Translations under genes and position numbers: made by a program | In this document: piece after piece, positions 46,348 to 57,270 of the stretch | How positions within the stretch are numbered: the first letter of the stretch is position 1 | How the letters are laid out: every line of letters starts with the position of its first letter | Notes under the pieces: model-generated | Database searches by the model: none | What the model saw: the letters and a program-made list of their open reading frames with translations, nothing else | Told to the model about the DNA's origin: nothing | NCBI RefSeq assembly: GCF_018873765.1 | Contig: NC_057926.1 | Coordinates: 50,087,043 to 50,151,042, forward strand | From: Telopea speciosissima | Lineage: Eukaryota > Streptophyta > Magnoliopsida > Proteales > Proteaceae | Direction of reading: 5' to 3' | DNA: 64,000 nucleotides

Positions 46348-48164
46348 GATACAGTAAGGAAACTATCATATTAGAGCTGATTTGGGAGTAGCTCAGTAGC
46401 ACCAATACATGATAAGCTATGAGAAAGTCATTTGAGGTGGCACGGCCATGTTCAATGGAGGCCTTTGGATGCTCCAGTACAGAGGAGTAATTTGATATAG
46501 GTTGAAGGAACTAAAAGAGCAAGGGACAGACCTAAAATGGCCTTAGGAGAAGTGGTGAGGAAAGACATGCATAGCTTAGGCCTTGTAAAAAGTATGACCT
46601 CGAATAGAGCTGATTGGCGGGCAAGGATCTATGTAGCCGATCTCGTTTAGTTGGGATAAGCTGAGTTATTTTTGGAAAGAGAAGGTGCTAAAACCCATAT
46701 TCTATGTCTAACAGACTAAATTAAAGAGCCAAAAATTACCTGTATATTTACAAAAGCTCTAAAACAAAGATGAATTTTCTGTTTCGGCTATTAGATTTCA
46801 TGCATCAGATGAGTTCCCAGAAGCAAGGTTTAATATTTCGCGATATCTCGGTATCTCGGGCCTACCGAGATATCCGAGATACCCGAAATATCGAGAAATA
46901 TGACCGAAATATTGCATTTTTTCTGCAATATTTCGAGGGTCCATCTCGGGGGGTATTTGGCCATATCTAGGCCTGAAACTTCATGGACAGCCTTATTTAA
47001 GCTTAATAAACACATTTAAACCATAAAATTGCAAAAATATGAATTCAAATTGGTGTTTTGGGCTTGCACCCTTGATTGACATACAATCGCCGACCCTAAT
47101 CTATAAATAGTTAAATACAATAGATTAGGCAGTTAATATTTAATAATAGTATTTAACTTCATCACATATCAAGTTAAAGCCAATACACATTGATGAGTAC
47201 CATGATTCTCATAAACTCCATAATATTCAATAACTCAAAACTCAATAGCTCAAATGCTTACAGCCTTAAAGGTAATACACAAAGTGTCAAAGTCACAAGA
47301 CTCGCAAGTTCATAGACCAATGAAATCACAACTTAAGTTACAAATTACAAGTGCTAAACTACTAATAGTAGTTACTGTGCCTCCCTGGATCAATCCCACT
47401 CATGCCTCGCTGGAGTCGACGTCCATTGCTCTCTGTTTGAAGGACATATGTGGACCACGGTATAGAATCGGAGAAGAAACGAGTGTAGTCATCCACAAGT
47501 GTCAGGTAAATGGAATCATCAACATACTGTAGGTAACCTATCGTAGGATATAAGCTAGGGTTACCAATCGATCCAGTCTGTGAAGAAGATGATCCACTGT
47601 GATATGATGTTGGCACCGGCGCAAGAGGCGATGGCATTGGCTGCATGTATGGCTGGTGAGGTTGGTAGCTAGGTCCGCTAGGGTATGCAAAGATGTTATC
47701 TACAAAAGATGATCCAAGATGTCCCTGGGATCGGGAGTAGTTATAGTCCCCTACCCCACTAAATCGCCCATATGATGATGATCCATATCCATATCCACCA
47801 TAAGGTTGTGATGCACCATAATCCGATGCCAATGGAGTGGTATGTGTGTCAAAAGATGGGGCACACCAATGTCCAATCGGTCCTCCCTCCCTATCACCCA
47901 TACTCAAACCACCAACAGAGCTAGATAGGTTATCAATGTCTGTGTGATCAGGTTGCAACTGTGTTTGTCGACCCCTACGCTTCCTGTTGTATGTATGTAG
48001 GGGGCCTCTTGAGGGTGGGGGTGCGGGGGCACGTGCTCCGTGGTCCGTATCTTGTGTGGCATGATCAAACTGTGTCTCTCCAGTGAATCGGAGTGGCTCT
48101 ACAGGTGTCGTATCCTGGGCCTCCTGGCCTACCACATAACGCTCTCGCATGCCGTCAAATTCTT

Positions 48165-48228
48165 CACCAGCATCACCACCACCAACATCACCACCACCAA
48201 CATTACCACCACCAAGATCACCATCATC
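48165..48228. repeat. Coding minisatellite (15-bp unit) in the hAT tail
   Basis: Units of ACCACCACCAACATC and close variants repeat about four times. On the minus strand they encode Gly-Gly-Gly-(Asn/Asp)-Val. Located in the linker between the transposase core and its Gly/Tyr-rich tail. Confidence 0.8.
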
Positions 48229-49048
48229 ATCATTGAGGACTTACATCGAGGACTAGTCTTCATCATCGCAACATTGCCACCAGTGGGCTGGAATGGAATG
48301 GGTGAGGCTTCCTCGCATGTATCCGACCCTCGTCGCCCATATACTCGCCCACATCAGCACCAATCTCGGTTATCATGGGGTCGGGCCTACCTCCCTCCTC
48401 ATCCAATACTGGCTCACCTCTATCCCTCACCCAATCCACAATAGGGTCCTCATCGTCTGAGTCAACTTGTAAGATGTCAGCTAGATCAATGGTGCCCCTC
48501 TGTCCCTCATGTCCCATGCATATGTGTTACAGTTTCAGCCTCAAGTTGTAGTGCACATACACCATGTCAGATAAACGTTGAGACCCCGATCATTGCGCCT
48601 CTTGGGTGGATGAGTGCGAAAGGTACTCGGTTCCTCTCATGACCAGATGCGAACATGTTTGAGCGAGGACTTTAATTGCTATTCTTCTTAAGTTTTCAGC
48701 CGATTCCCCATACAACACCCACCATTCAGCTGCATTACAAGTTTACAACAAAAAAGACGTGTCAAATGTTGTTTCAACTTTCAAATTTCAATACATATGT
48801 AATTTAAAACTTAAAAGAATTACTAGCATCACCACGTGCTCTGCCTTGTATCGCAGCCTCAGTTCCAAAACTTCCCAATGCATCCCTAAATACCTTGATC
48901 TACACCCATGTGGAAAATTAGTAAGTACTTCTTCACTACTTCTTTGAAAGCATCAATAAGTTGAGTTTCCAAATGAACTCACCTCATTGTTGCAAATTGC
49001 TTGTAGTGCACCATCTGGCTCTAACTTCTTCACTACTTGTTTCACAGC

Positions 49049-49433
49049 CATGGTACTAAATCTCATTTCGTTTCGGTGTTTCGGTCTGACCGAAATTTCC
49101 GAGATACCGAAATTTCGTCAAAATATGGTATTTTTCTGTGGGTGTAAAATGCCAAAATGACCGAGATTTCCGAAATTTTAAAAACGAGATTACCGAAATT
49201 ACCGAGATTTCCGAAATTTTCGAAACGAGATGACCGAAATATTCAAAATATTGCACGTGACTTTTTCAATATCTCGCGATATATCGTGAGTCCACGATCT
49301 TTCGTCGATATCTCACGAGATATCGTCGAAATATGGTATTTTTCCATTTCGGATTGGTATCGTATCTCGAACAGCTCGAGATATATGAAATTTGGCAAAA
49401 TATCGCCGAAATTTCGCGAGATTTTGAACTATA
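49049..49433. mobile_element. hAT-type MITE nested inside the coding hAT element
   Basis: 385 bp: the left end is CATGGTACTAAATCTCATTTCG and the right end, reverse-complemented, TATAGTTCAAAATCTCGCG. It has a perfect 8-bp duplication ttcacagc (49041-49048 and 49434-49441). It lies between LETQLIDA and VKQVVKKLEPDGALQ of the transposase, that is, within coding sequence. The interior is made of CGAAATTTCCGAGAT-type repeats like the host element's subterminal regions, so it is a relative that jumped into its own coding partner. Confidence 0.82.
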
Positions 49434-52400
49434 TTCACAGCATCAATAAGTTGAGTTTCCAACCCAAGCCTATTGTTATATTGATACTTAGGGTTCAAGT
49501 AGTATGCTGAAATATGACATATAGAATAGAGTTATTGTCAAATGCATAGGTAATTAGTAAATAATAATACTATGAATTAGTAAACATAAAACAAATTTAC
49601 TCACCACCTTTACGCAGTGGATGCATAAGTTGATTCTCCCAACGAGCATTTATGATATCTAAGAAGTGTTTGCTACTGCGAGGAGCCACACTATAGACAC
49701 TATCTTTCATCAAGTCTATTACAGCATATAGGACTGGCATGGTTGGGCCCTTCAGAGCGGAGTCAGCAACATGTAGAACTTTAACTACTGGCTCCAAAAC
49801 TTTTACCACTTTGCTTAGTTTGGTCCAGAAGTCCTTAAATGACATCGTTGCTTGTGCTTCCCTCCCATTTGCAGTCTTGGAACCCTTCCATTCAAACCAC
49901 TCCTCAGAAGCAAACATGCTTCTCAACCCGGTCTTCTTTGTCTTAATGCTTTTGAGGGCAATGTAGTTGGTGGCAATTCTTGTGATACCAGGCCTAACCA
50001 AGTCACCCCCACATTTTTTCCTCAATAGATTGAGTGCATAGGAGTGGTTGTATACAAAGTTGGTGACTTGTCTTGCACTTTCAACCACGTCTTCACCAAC
50101 TTTAACTTTCCCATATCTTTTAGCATTAAGTCAATGCAATGGGCTGCACAGGAGTCCGGAAGAGCCGGTACTTACTATTGTTCATCATCTTCTCACCGCC
50201 AACTTAAAGTTACTTCCATTGTCTGTTATAACGGACAATATTCTCAATACCCACATTTTTTTCCACTACTTCCTTTAACAATCTGTAAATATATTTTGCA
50301 TCCTTTATCTCTTTGGATGCATCCACAAATTTGAGGAACACTGTCCTCCCATCACAATAAACCATGAAATTGATGATGGACTTTCTTGTAGGCCCAGTCC
50401 ATCCATCTGCCATTATAGTCACCCCATATGTCTCCCACATATTCCTCATCTCACTAATGTACTCATCAATCTCACTCTTTTGTTCAGGTAGATAAACATT
50501 CATTATCTCATATGGGGTGGGGCCCTTGAATCCTGGGTCAGCCTCTGCAATGGTATCTATCATGGTATCATAATGGGGGCCTTGTGCAGTGTTTGCTGGG
50601 ATGGTATGGTATAGCATCCACTTAGCTATTGATTCTTTAACCAATCCCTTCATCCCCTTCCATGCTCCTTTGATTCTGGGTTGACTGCTTCCTTTCTTCT
50701 TATGCAATTTAGGATCAGATGTTGATGGTGGTACTAGTACTGGTGGAGATGTTGGGGCTGCCCTCACACTTTGTGATCTTCTAAAAGGATTTAAAGATCT
50801 AGGACCTCCAAAACTGCCAGCTCCTCCACTACCCCCTACTCTTTGTCTCTGCTGATCATCTTGAAAACTTGCTCTACTCCTTGAAACAGTCCACCTAAAA
50901 TCCCTAACCTCCTCTGTTGTTTGTATGTCATCAGGTACTGCAATGTCATCATCATCATCAGAGGAGGAGGAGGAAGAGGAGTCATCATCATTGTATCGTC
51001 TTCCTCCTCCCATCGAACTCCTCACTGTATCCTTAAGTTGTTCTCTTATCCTTTGCTTGTCAGCCTTCCTCTTCTTCTTTCCCCTCAAACTATCACCAAT
51101 CTCCCTGGCTACTTCAGTAGGGACCATATGACAACCTACAACATCTTTGGATCCTCCAGTCAGATGTTGTTTAAGTCTACTAGACTCACCTCCCATAAAT
51201 TGCATGTGACAATAGTTACATATAGATTTTCTCTTATCCCCATCAATGGGAGTGCCATGTAACCATGCAATGTCACCCCTATGCTAGCTAGCTGGTCTCT
51301 CTTGTTCCCTCTGTTCTCTTTGTTCCCTCCGCCACCTTTGTTGACTACTTTCCCCCACCTTTTGCTTGCCCTTCGCACATTGTCTATCACGATCCGCCAT
51401 AATGATACTTGTTTACTGCAATGTAAGTAACACAAATAATTAAAAAACTTAATGTAGATGTCCTTCAATTGACACTTTTAGATTACTAATACACTTGTAT
51501 AGTTATTTAATATTTTTCCCCTAAACCTTATATTTTTCACATTAGTAAAACCAATTTTTTATATATAATGTTAATATAAGTATTGACCTAACACAACAAA
51601 ACCAAAAATTAGTAAACATAATATACATGTAATGCATTTCAAAACATATAGAAATAACTTTCATATTTTTTCATTATTTTTTAAACTTAAAACTCATATT
51701 TTTCCTTATTTATTTCTGTTTTTTTAATTTTTTATATATTTTTCTTAATTTTCGAAAATTAAAATAATTATTTAAGAGCAGAAAAATAAATCCGACACTG
51801 TGAAGCCGTAGATCGTCCATTGGTGTCTAACATATTTTTAATTCATTACCATCTAAGTCATATTACCCCTAATTATTTCCTATTTTAGTTGTAGGAAAAT
51901 GAATTTTTAAATCCAAAAAAAAAAAATACATATGGGAAAAAAATTTCGACACTGTGAAGCTGTAAATCGGCCTCCGATGTCTAACATATATTAATATCAT
52001 CAACATCCAACAACATTTGTACAAAGTATTTTTAAAAAAAATAGTTTTAGAGAAATAGAATTTACCTTAAATAGTGAAAATAGGCTTAGATGATGAGCTT
52101 AGATGACCCTCCGACGTCTTCCCGGCTACAAGGAGCTTCAACAATGCTTGAATGATGCTTGGAAGGGAAGAAGAAGAGCAAAAAATGAGGAAGAAGAGAA
52201 AAAAATAGAGTTTCAGCAGCTCGCGGTCAAAATATCGACCAAGAACTGCGAAATATGATATAAATGGCCCCTCACGTGACACTATTTGTCACTTTTTCAA
52301 TATCTCGCGATATATCTTGAGGTCCACGATATTTCGTCGATATCTCACGATATATCGACGAAATATTGTATTTTTTTGTTTCGGATTGGTTTCGTATCTC

Positions 52401-52452
52401 GGACAAGTCGAGATATATGAAATTTCGCGAGATTTTCAACCATGCCCAGAAG

Positions 52453-53773
52453 GAGGGTATGAGGATTCTCCAATCTACAAACAGCACCACCTCCAAAGGC
52501 TACAAATCAGGCTGATAATGGTAAGTTTTGTTATTTTTCTCCCCCAGTTAGAAGTTAGAACAAAGATAGCTCCAGTGCACATATTGACACGCAGCCCACA
52601 TGTGGTCCCTTGGACACCATAACTACTAAACTAGAATAGTTTAAGTCATCTCACAAGTTACTCAGGAATGAACTAACTGATTCTGTTACTTCTGTCAAGG
52701 TCAGAAGTATTGCATGAAAATCCTCTAATAAACAAATTTTTTTTTTTTTTTTTTTGGTTAAGCTCTAATAAACAAAATAAAACACATAGATAAGCAGTTC
52801 TGAGATTAAAGCCTGAACTACTCAGAAAACCGTACAGGTTACACTGACATGTTTGAATTTATACAAGCAACAGATAAACAAAGAGGACCAATGTTGCAAT
52901 AAAAGGACTACTTCCTGAAAATTTTATACCTTCCAAATTTAAAAGGGAGGCTGAGAAAACACCTGTAAAAATTAATATATCATGAACACGAAGAAAAAAA
53001 TTAACTAGATCTGCTTTTAAGTTTCAGATACTACCACCAGCAGTTGCCCCATGTTGATATAATCAAGTAGTATTGTGAAAAGCAAGCCTTGTGAAACTCC
53101 AAGATTAAGCAGAATAATCGTTATTCTCCAAAACAGTCGCTTTTCTGGGTGTGATTAACCATTAGCCTGTTAATCCTGTTAACCAAGTACAATGCATTCA
53201 AGGTGCAAGTTGTTGCAAGTTTATAATTCAATATTTATTCTTTATCTAAAGGAGGAAATGAATATACAAATAGCACTTAGGAGTCAAAAACAAATGGCTG
53301 CTAACGAGGCTATACCCTCCCGAACAGAACATGCCCACTTTCTAATGATGCTTGGCAGGGAGACACCCATTGCTTCCCAACCGCTTTTTTACCTTAGATT
53401 GCCTTTGCATCTTCTAACGATTATCTTTAGAGTAGCTTCTTGGTGAACGATTAGTCATGTCTCTGCCTCTCTCCATTAGTGATCAGCTGTTGTTCTATGG
53501 TAGATTCATTATGTCATCGTACCCATTGCTTATGTGGGTCATAGAACCTGTGCATAAATTTCATTCTGGGTTGCAACTGTTCACTATGTTTCAAAAGAAA
53601 CCAAATCTGAAACAATTGAATTGGACAAGACATCCTTCTTATAAACATAATGAAAGATAGTTCTGGACAAACTATTTGACAGGTTCTAGCAGCTGCAGCC
53701 TCTGGTATGAAACAACCAAATTTAGATGAAAATAGTTTGCCATTTCATCAATTTAAATGCAACAGTAAAAAGG
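52453..53773. other. Gene-free stretch
   Basis: No gene supported. Contains a 22-nt T homopolymer near 52738. May include the 3' UTR of the acetyltransferase gene. Confidence 0.45.
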
Positions 53774-56700
53774 TTAGGATTGGATTAAGATAAGCTTTGT
53801 TTCCCAGGTGGAATCCATCAATGAGTCCTGTGGAAAAGGAACCCTTGTGGAAACTTCTGCCCAGATAAAGATTTGGAGGTACCATTAATTGTTTTAACAT
53901 TGTAACCAGGACACCAAAAAACCAAATAAGAAATTAAAGTTTAAATATAAATAATAGAATACTCTAGTCTACAAGACAATGTGTCTGAGTAAGAAGCTGA
54001 AGTCATGAGCATGAAAAGTTTAAGATCCCATTGTTTAAGATATCCACTGTTTAAGACATCACACATTATGGAGAAGCACCTTCCATTGTGCAAACTTTTT
54101 TACCAAATTGACATTGAATGAGTACAGTTAGAGCTAAATAAGATGCAATATCTAAGAAACAATCCAAAAGCAGGCAATGGTTCTCTTATCAATTTCGGGA
54201 GAAAAAGTTAATATCTATCTTACGCCACAGCATTATATATGCACCAGTGTTTGTATGCATTTAGTGCATGCACATCCGAAATATTGAAGAGATTACCATA
54301 AATTAAACTCAAATTAAGAAATATAGCATATACAATACTAACTGAACAGAAGAATACCTCTAATTTGGCTTTGGCTTCATGATCAAATGCTTTACAAAGA
54401 ATCTCATAACTCTTTTCAGCTCCAATCTGTAATGAAATAATAGACCTCGCTCAGAACAGGAAAAAGTAAAAAATCACCACAGACACACACAACAGTACCA
54501 TAAGCTGAAACAATGTTCAAACTCAAATATTGTGGAAAGTATGGCTAAGAATTACATGATACATACCAGTGGATCAACTCTTGATGGTGAAATTGTTGAG
54601 ATAATATATCTGCATTAACAAGAACATCAACCAACCACAAAGGAATAGTACATATGCAAAGACCCAGTCAAACATTACTTTAGCTTACTTCTTCTAATTG
54701 AGCATTTACCTTAGCTTACTCATGTAGAAATTCATAGCTAAAGAATTTGCCTTTTGTACAGTTAACATCACAGCACCCATGTGGTTCTACAATAGATGTA
54801 AAGCATTAGATCCAACAAAAAAACACCATTCATTGAAACTATCATAGTTTTTAATCGAAGAAATGTCTAAGAATATGTTTGATATACAGAAAAGAGTTAT
54901 GAATAGGCCATACTAAAATAGCACGATAGATTAATCTCACATCATAGCAATGAGTCTATAGAAATGACACCAACCAAAGGAAGAGACTGTGAAGAGAATA
55001 GACTAATTTAATTTCATTAAATTTACTTAATAATCAAGAATGAAAAAAAAAAATGAAATAAAATTCACCACCTTGCGAGCAATTAGCTCAATCAGTTGCA
55101 TTAAAAACTTCCCTAACCCCCTCCCTTGCACCTGAGGCTCCAGCTGCAGTTCAAAAACATAAAGAACAGGTACTTCCTCCTCCACAATAAAGCGGTATTG
55201 TACAAAACCTACAACAGGGTCCCCCTCCCCTATATAATGGGTACTAGTTACTCCCATATCTCCTCTTCGAGGTATCTCACTAGCACACACATTTGGAGCT
55301 CGCACAAAAATATAGCATGCCTCTGGAGCAACCATTTCCCTGCGTTTTACCTTCTCTTCCGTAGGCCATTCTGGTCCATATGGTCCCTCCATATTGACCT
55401 ACAAATTTTATATTAACAGATTAGTATCATAATGCATGCCACTACAGAAGAAAATGTCATATATTGTCCAGGAAAGAAGAGGGGACAATGAAACAAGCAG
55501 ACAGAGTAGCCTCCATCTACCTTAAGAAGGTTTTGAATATATCGCTTCATGTGTGAGGATAGGTGCTCCCCGGATCCTGATTCCAAGTATACAGACAGAC
55601 CTGGTAACAGTAAAAATGAATATTAAGAAAATGATTCTGTTTTCAAATTATAAGGGTGCATTATTTTATGTGGAAGAGCTACAAAGCTTGTTAGAGACTT
55701 AGAGGAATGGACAAAAACACATAACATTGATCATGAGATGACAAACAGAAGAAAGTTCTTTTCTTATTTTAAATTCAAGACAGGTTCTGTGACACTTGAC
55801 ATTCATATTGCCATTCTTCAGTGGACATCAATGAATTTAGTACTATGAGACGTTGATCATTAGATGATAAACAGATAAATTCTTTCTGTGGCCACAATCC
55901 AAATGCAGTACTGCATGTTCCTTCTACATATATCAAAAGAAATTCTATCACATTCATTTTTTCTGCTAGAACATTAAAATTGGAGAAAGAAAACTTGTCT
56001 GTTAAAATCAAATTGCATAAGAAAAGTATGAAGAAAATCATAAGGCCCTGCTCTCCCCCCCCTCCCACCCACAAAAAAAAAAAATTTGTATAGCCATGAG
56101 AAAAAAGGACAGGATCCTGATTTTACAATAGTAAATACATAATTGGCCAGCATCTGATATTCATATGGAATTTCTTTTTTTTCCCCTGGGGGGGGGGGGG
56201 GTGTTTACAAACAAACATATGAGAAACTACGAATGATTGCTCATCAATAAAGCGCGAACGATTGTTCATCAATAAGAGTGTATTTGTGCAGTGAAAAAGA
56301 AAATCAGTTTCTGCTTTTGTTCAAACTACACAAGAATGGGGTACTACTACAATACCGTTTCGATCATACTGCCGAAAGGGTTGAAATGAAACCAGATGAT
56401 CCTTCTCAGCATACGCAGATTTTATAATTTCATCAATAACTCTCTTCTTCTCTAGCACCTATACCAAACACAGCAAGCACAACTTCGCTCCATGAACATC
56501 CAACAAATCTTAAAAGCTGTTATGCATATATCCCCAAGTTCAATGTACACAACTAAAATCATTGAGTAACAGTGACAAAAGAGGGAACAAAGAGACCTCC
56601 AAAACGTCTAAAGAAAACATAATTATGGTAGACACAGAAGTAATCCTATTAATCAATTTACGTAGTTCTAAGCTTCTTCGCTTTCATTTAACTATGAATG

Positions 56701-57098
56701 TAGCGTAACACAAGCCATAGAAAGAGAAAAATTAACCTTTCTAAGAAAAACCAACGTAAATATGGCTTCTTATATATCTACCAGCCCTAAGAGGAGCAGT
56801 ACTAAGAATTTAGAAGTCAAACACACATCCTCAAACACATCAATAAATCTTACAGAATAAAAGTTGCAGATCATTAGGCATCACGCAAAGAAGAGTTCAC
56901 AATAATTAAAAGAAGAGAAACCAAAAAAAAAAAAGCAATTTCAACCTGTTCGGCTTAAATCGTCGGAATTCTGAGTCAATAACACGAAGGTCAAACCAAT
57001 AGGCAACGAAGAGTAAATGGAAGAGAAAAATAAACCTCTTTTCGTTTCAGCTTCTTGTCTTTGTTGTTGCTGCTGCCGTGAAGTTTCTTCGTCTCCAT
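53774..57098 (-). CDS. NAA40-like N-alpha-acetyltransferase (histone H4/H2A N-terminus), 7-8 exons
   Basis: Minus-strand exons: 57098-57036, 56458-56356, 55600-55521, 55398-55072, 54786-54710, 54609-54567 and 54426-54358. All have GT-AG junctions in phase: 254 residues. The last exon is not certain; a candidate at 53827-53774 follows TTTTCCACAG and adds DSLMDSTWETKLILIQS before TAA. NAA40/NatD acetylates the N-terminal Ser of histones H4 and H2A using acetyl-CoA. Visible: a basic start METKKLHG, QPFRQYDRN, the NAA40-typical GPYGPEWP (residues 86-93), the acetyl-CoA loop QGRGLGKFL (173-181), then MGAVMLTVQKANSLAMNFY and a YIISTISPSRVDP block. The short basic N-terminus could serve nuclear import. 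All domain landmarks are present, so it looks functional. Start chosen at METKKLHG because the upstream in-frame extension has no family match. Confidence 0.85.
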
Positions 57099-57262
57099 CG
57101 CTGCAACTCCGATCACTCTGTAGCCTTCTGAGGTCAAACTCCGTTCACGCTCTTCAATAACGAAAACTAAGGAGACACAACAATCGAAATGGTGAACGAG
57201 AAAGAGCAAAGCACGCTTGCGAGGAGTTCTCAGAGTGGATTCAGTCCTTCCAGTGTAAAAGA

Positions 57263-57270
57263 CTTATAAA
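57263..57270 (-). promoter_or_regulatory. Possible TATA box of the acetyltransferase gene
   Basis: TTTATAAG on the minus strand lies about 165 bp before the chosen ATG, a fitting distance for a short 5' leader. Single-motif evidence only. Confidence 0.35.

Larger units (their letters stand above)
38040..46680 (+). mobile_element. RTE-type LINE, near full length, split by two later inserts
   Basis: LINE sequence lies at about 38040-39568, 44773-45835 and 46348-46680, about 3 kb in all, near the usual RTE length. The endonuclease part shows EKEIVNIISTYAPHVGLDES and HHSSQIDFFLTRMSNRLL. The reverse transcriptase shows HMVFIDLEKAYDKVPRELIW, GLHQGSALSLYLF and PWCMLFADYIVLVDET, where the catalytic FADD has become FADY. 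The 3' part shows RRPLDAPVQRSN-like and GTKRARDRPK and the tail TAGCCGATCTCGTTTAGTTGGGATAAG. Frameshifts and stops are scattered throughout, so it is inactive. A copia element and an organelle-derived insert interrupt it, so both are younger. Confidence 0.8.
47362..51400 (-). pseudogene. hAT transposase gene (BED finger, DUF659-type), frameshifted
   Basis: Read on the minus strand from ATG 51400 (MADRDRQCAKGKQ). It has a BED zinc finger (CNYCHMQFMGGESSRLKQHL, about 51160-51230), an Asp/Ser-rich acidic stretch, the RNase H-fold core start (VTIMADGWTG, first catalytic-type Asp), a second Asp block (ITDNGSNF, about 50200), SCAAHCIDLMLKDMGKL, the long open part VESARQVTNFVYNH..PLRKGG (50088-49600), then FRDALGSFGTEAAIQGR and EWWVLYGESAENLRR of the hATC dimerisation domain. 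A Gly/Tyr/Ser-rich tail ends at 47362. There is one in-frame stop near the N-terminus (TAG in the GCTAGCTAGC stretch at about 51285), frameshifts around 50100-50220, and about three in the C-terminal domain (48550-48680). So this copy makes no intact protein. An intron near 48900-48985 is likely (GAG|GTGAGT donor). Confidence 0.82.
46824..52444 (-). mobile_element. hAT DNA transposon, coding member, complete ends but decayed gene
   Basis: A 5.6 kb element. Terminal inverted repeats: the left starts CAAGGTTTAATATTTCGCGA; the right, reverse-complemented, starts CATGGTTGAAAATCTCGCGA. It has a perfect 8-bp target duplication CCCAGAAG (46816-46823 and 52445-52452). Subterminal regions of 150-200 bp at both ends are dense in CGAAATTT/CGATAT/CGAGAT motifs, likely transposase-binding arrays. 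The interior encodes a hAT transposase on the minus strand, and a related MITE has inserted into it. The clean TSD suggests a fairly recent insertion despite the broken gene. Confidence 0.88.
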
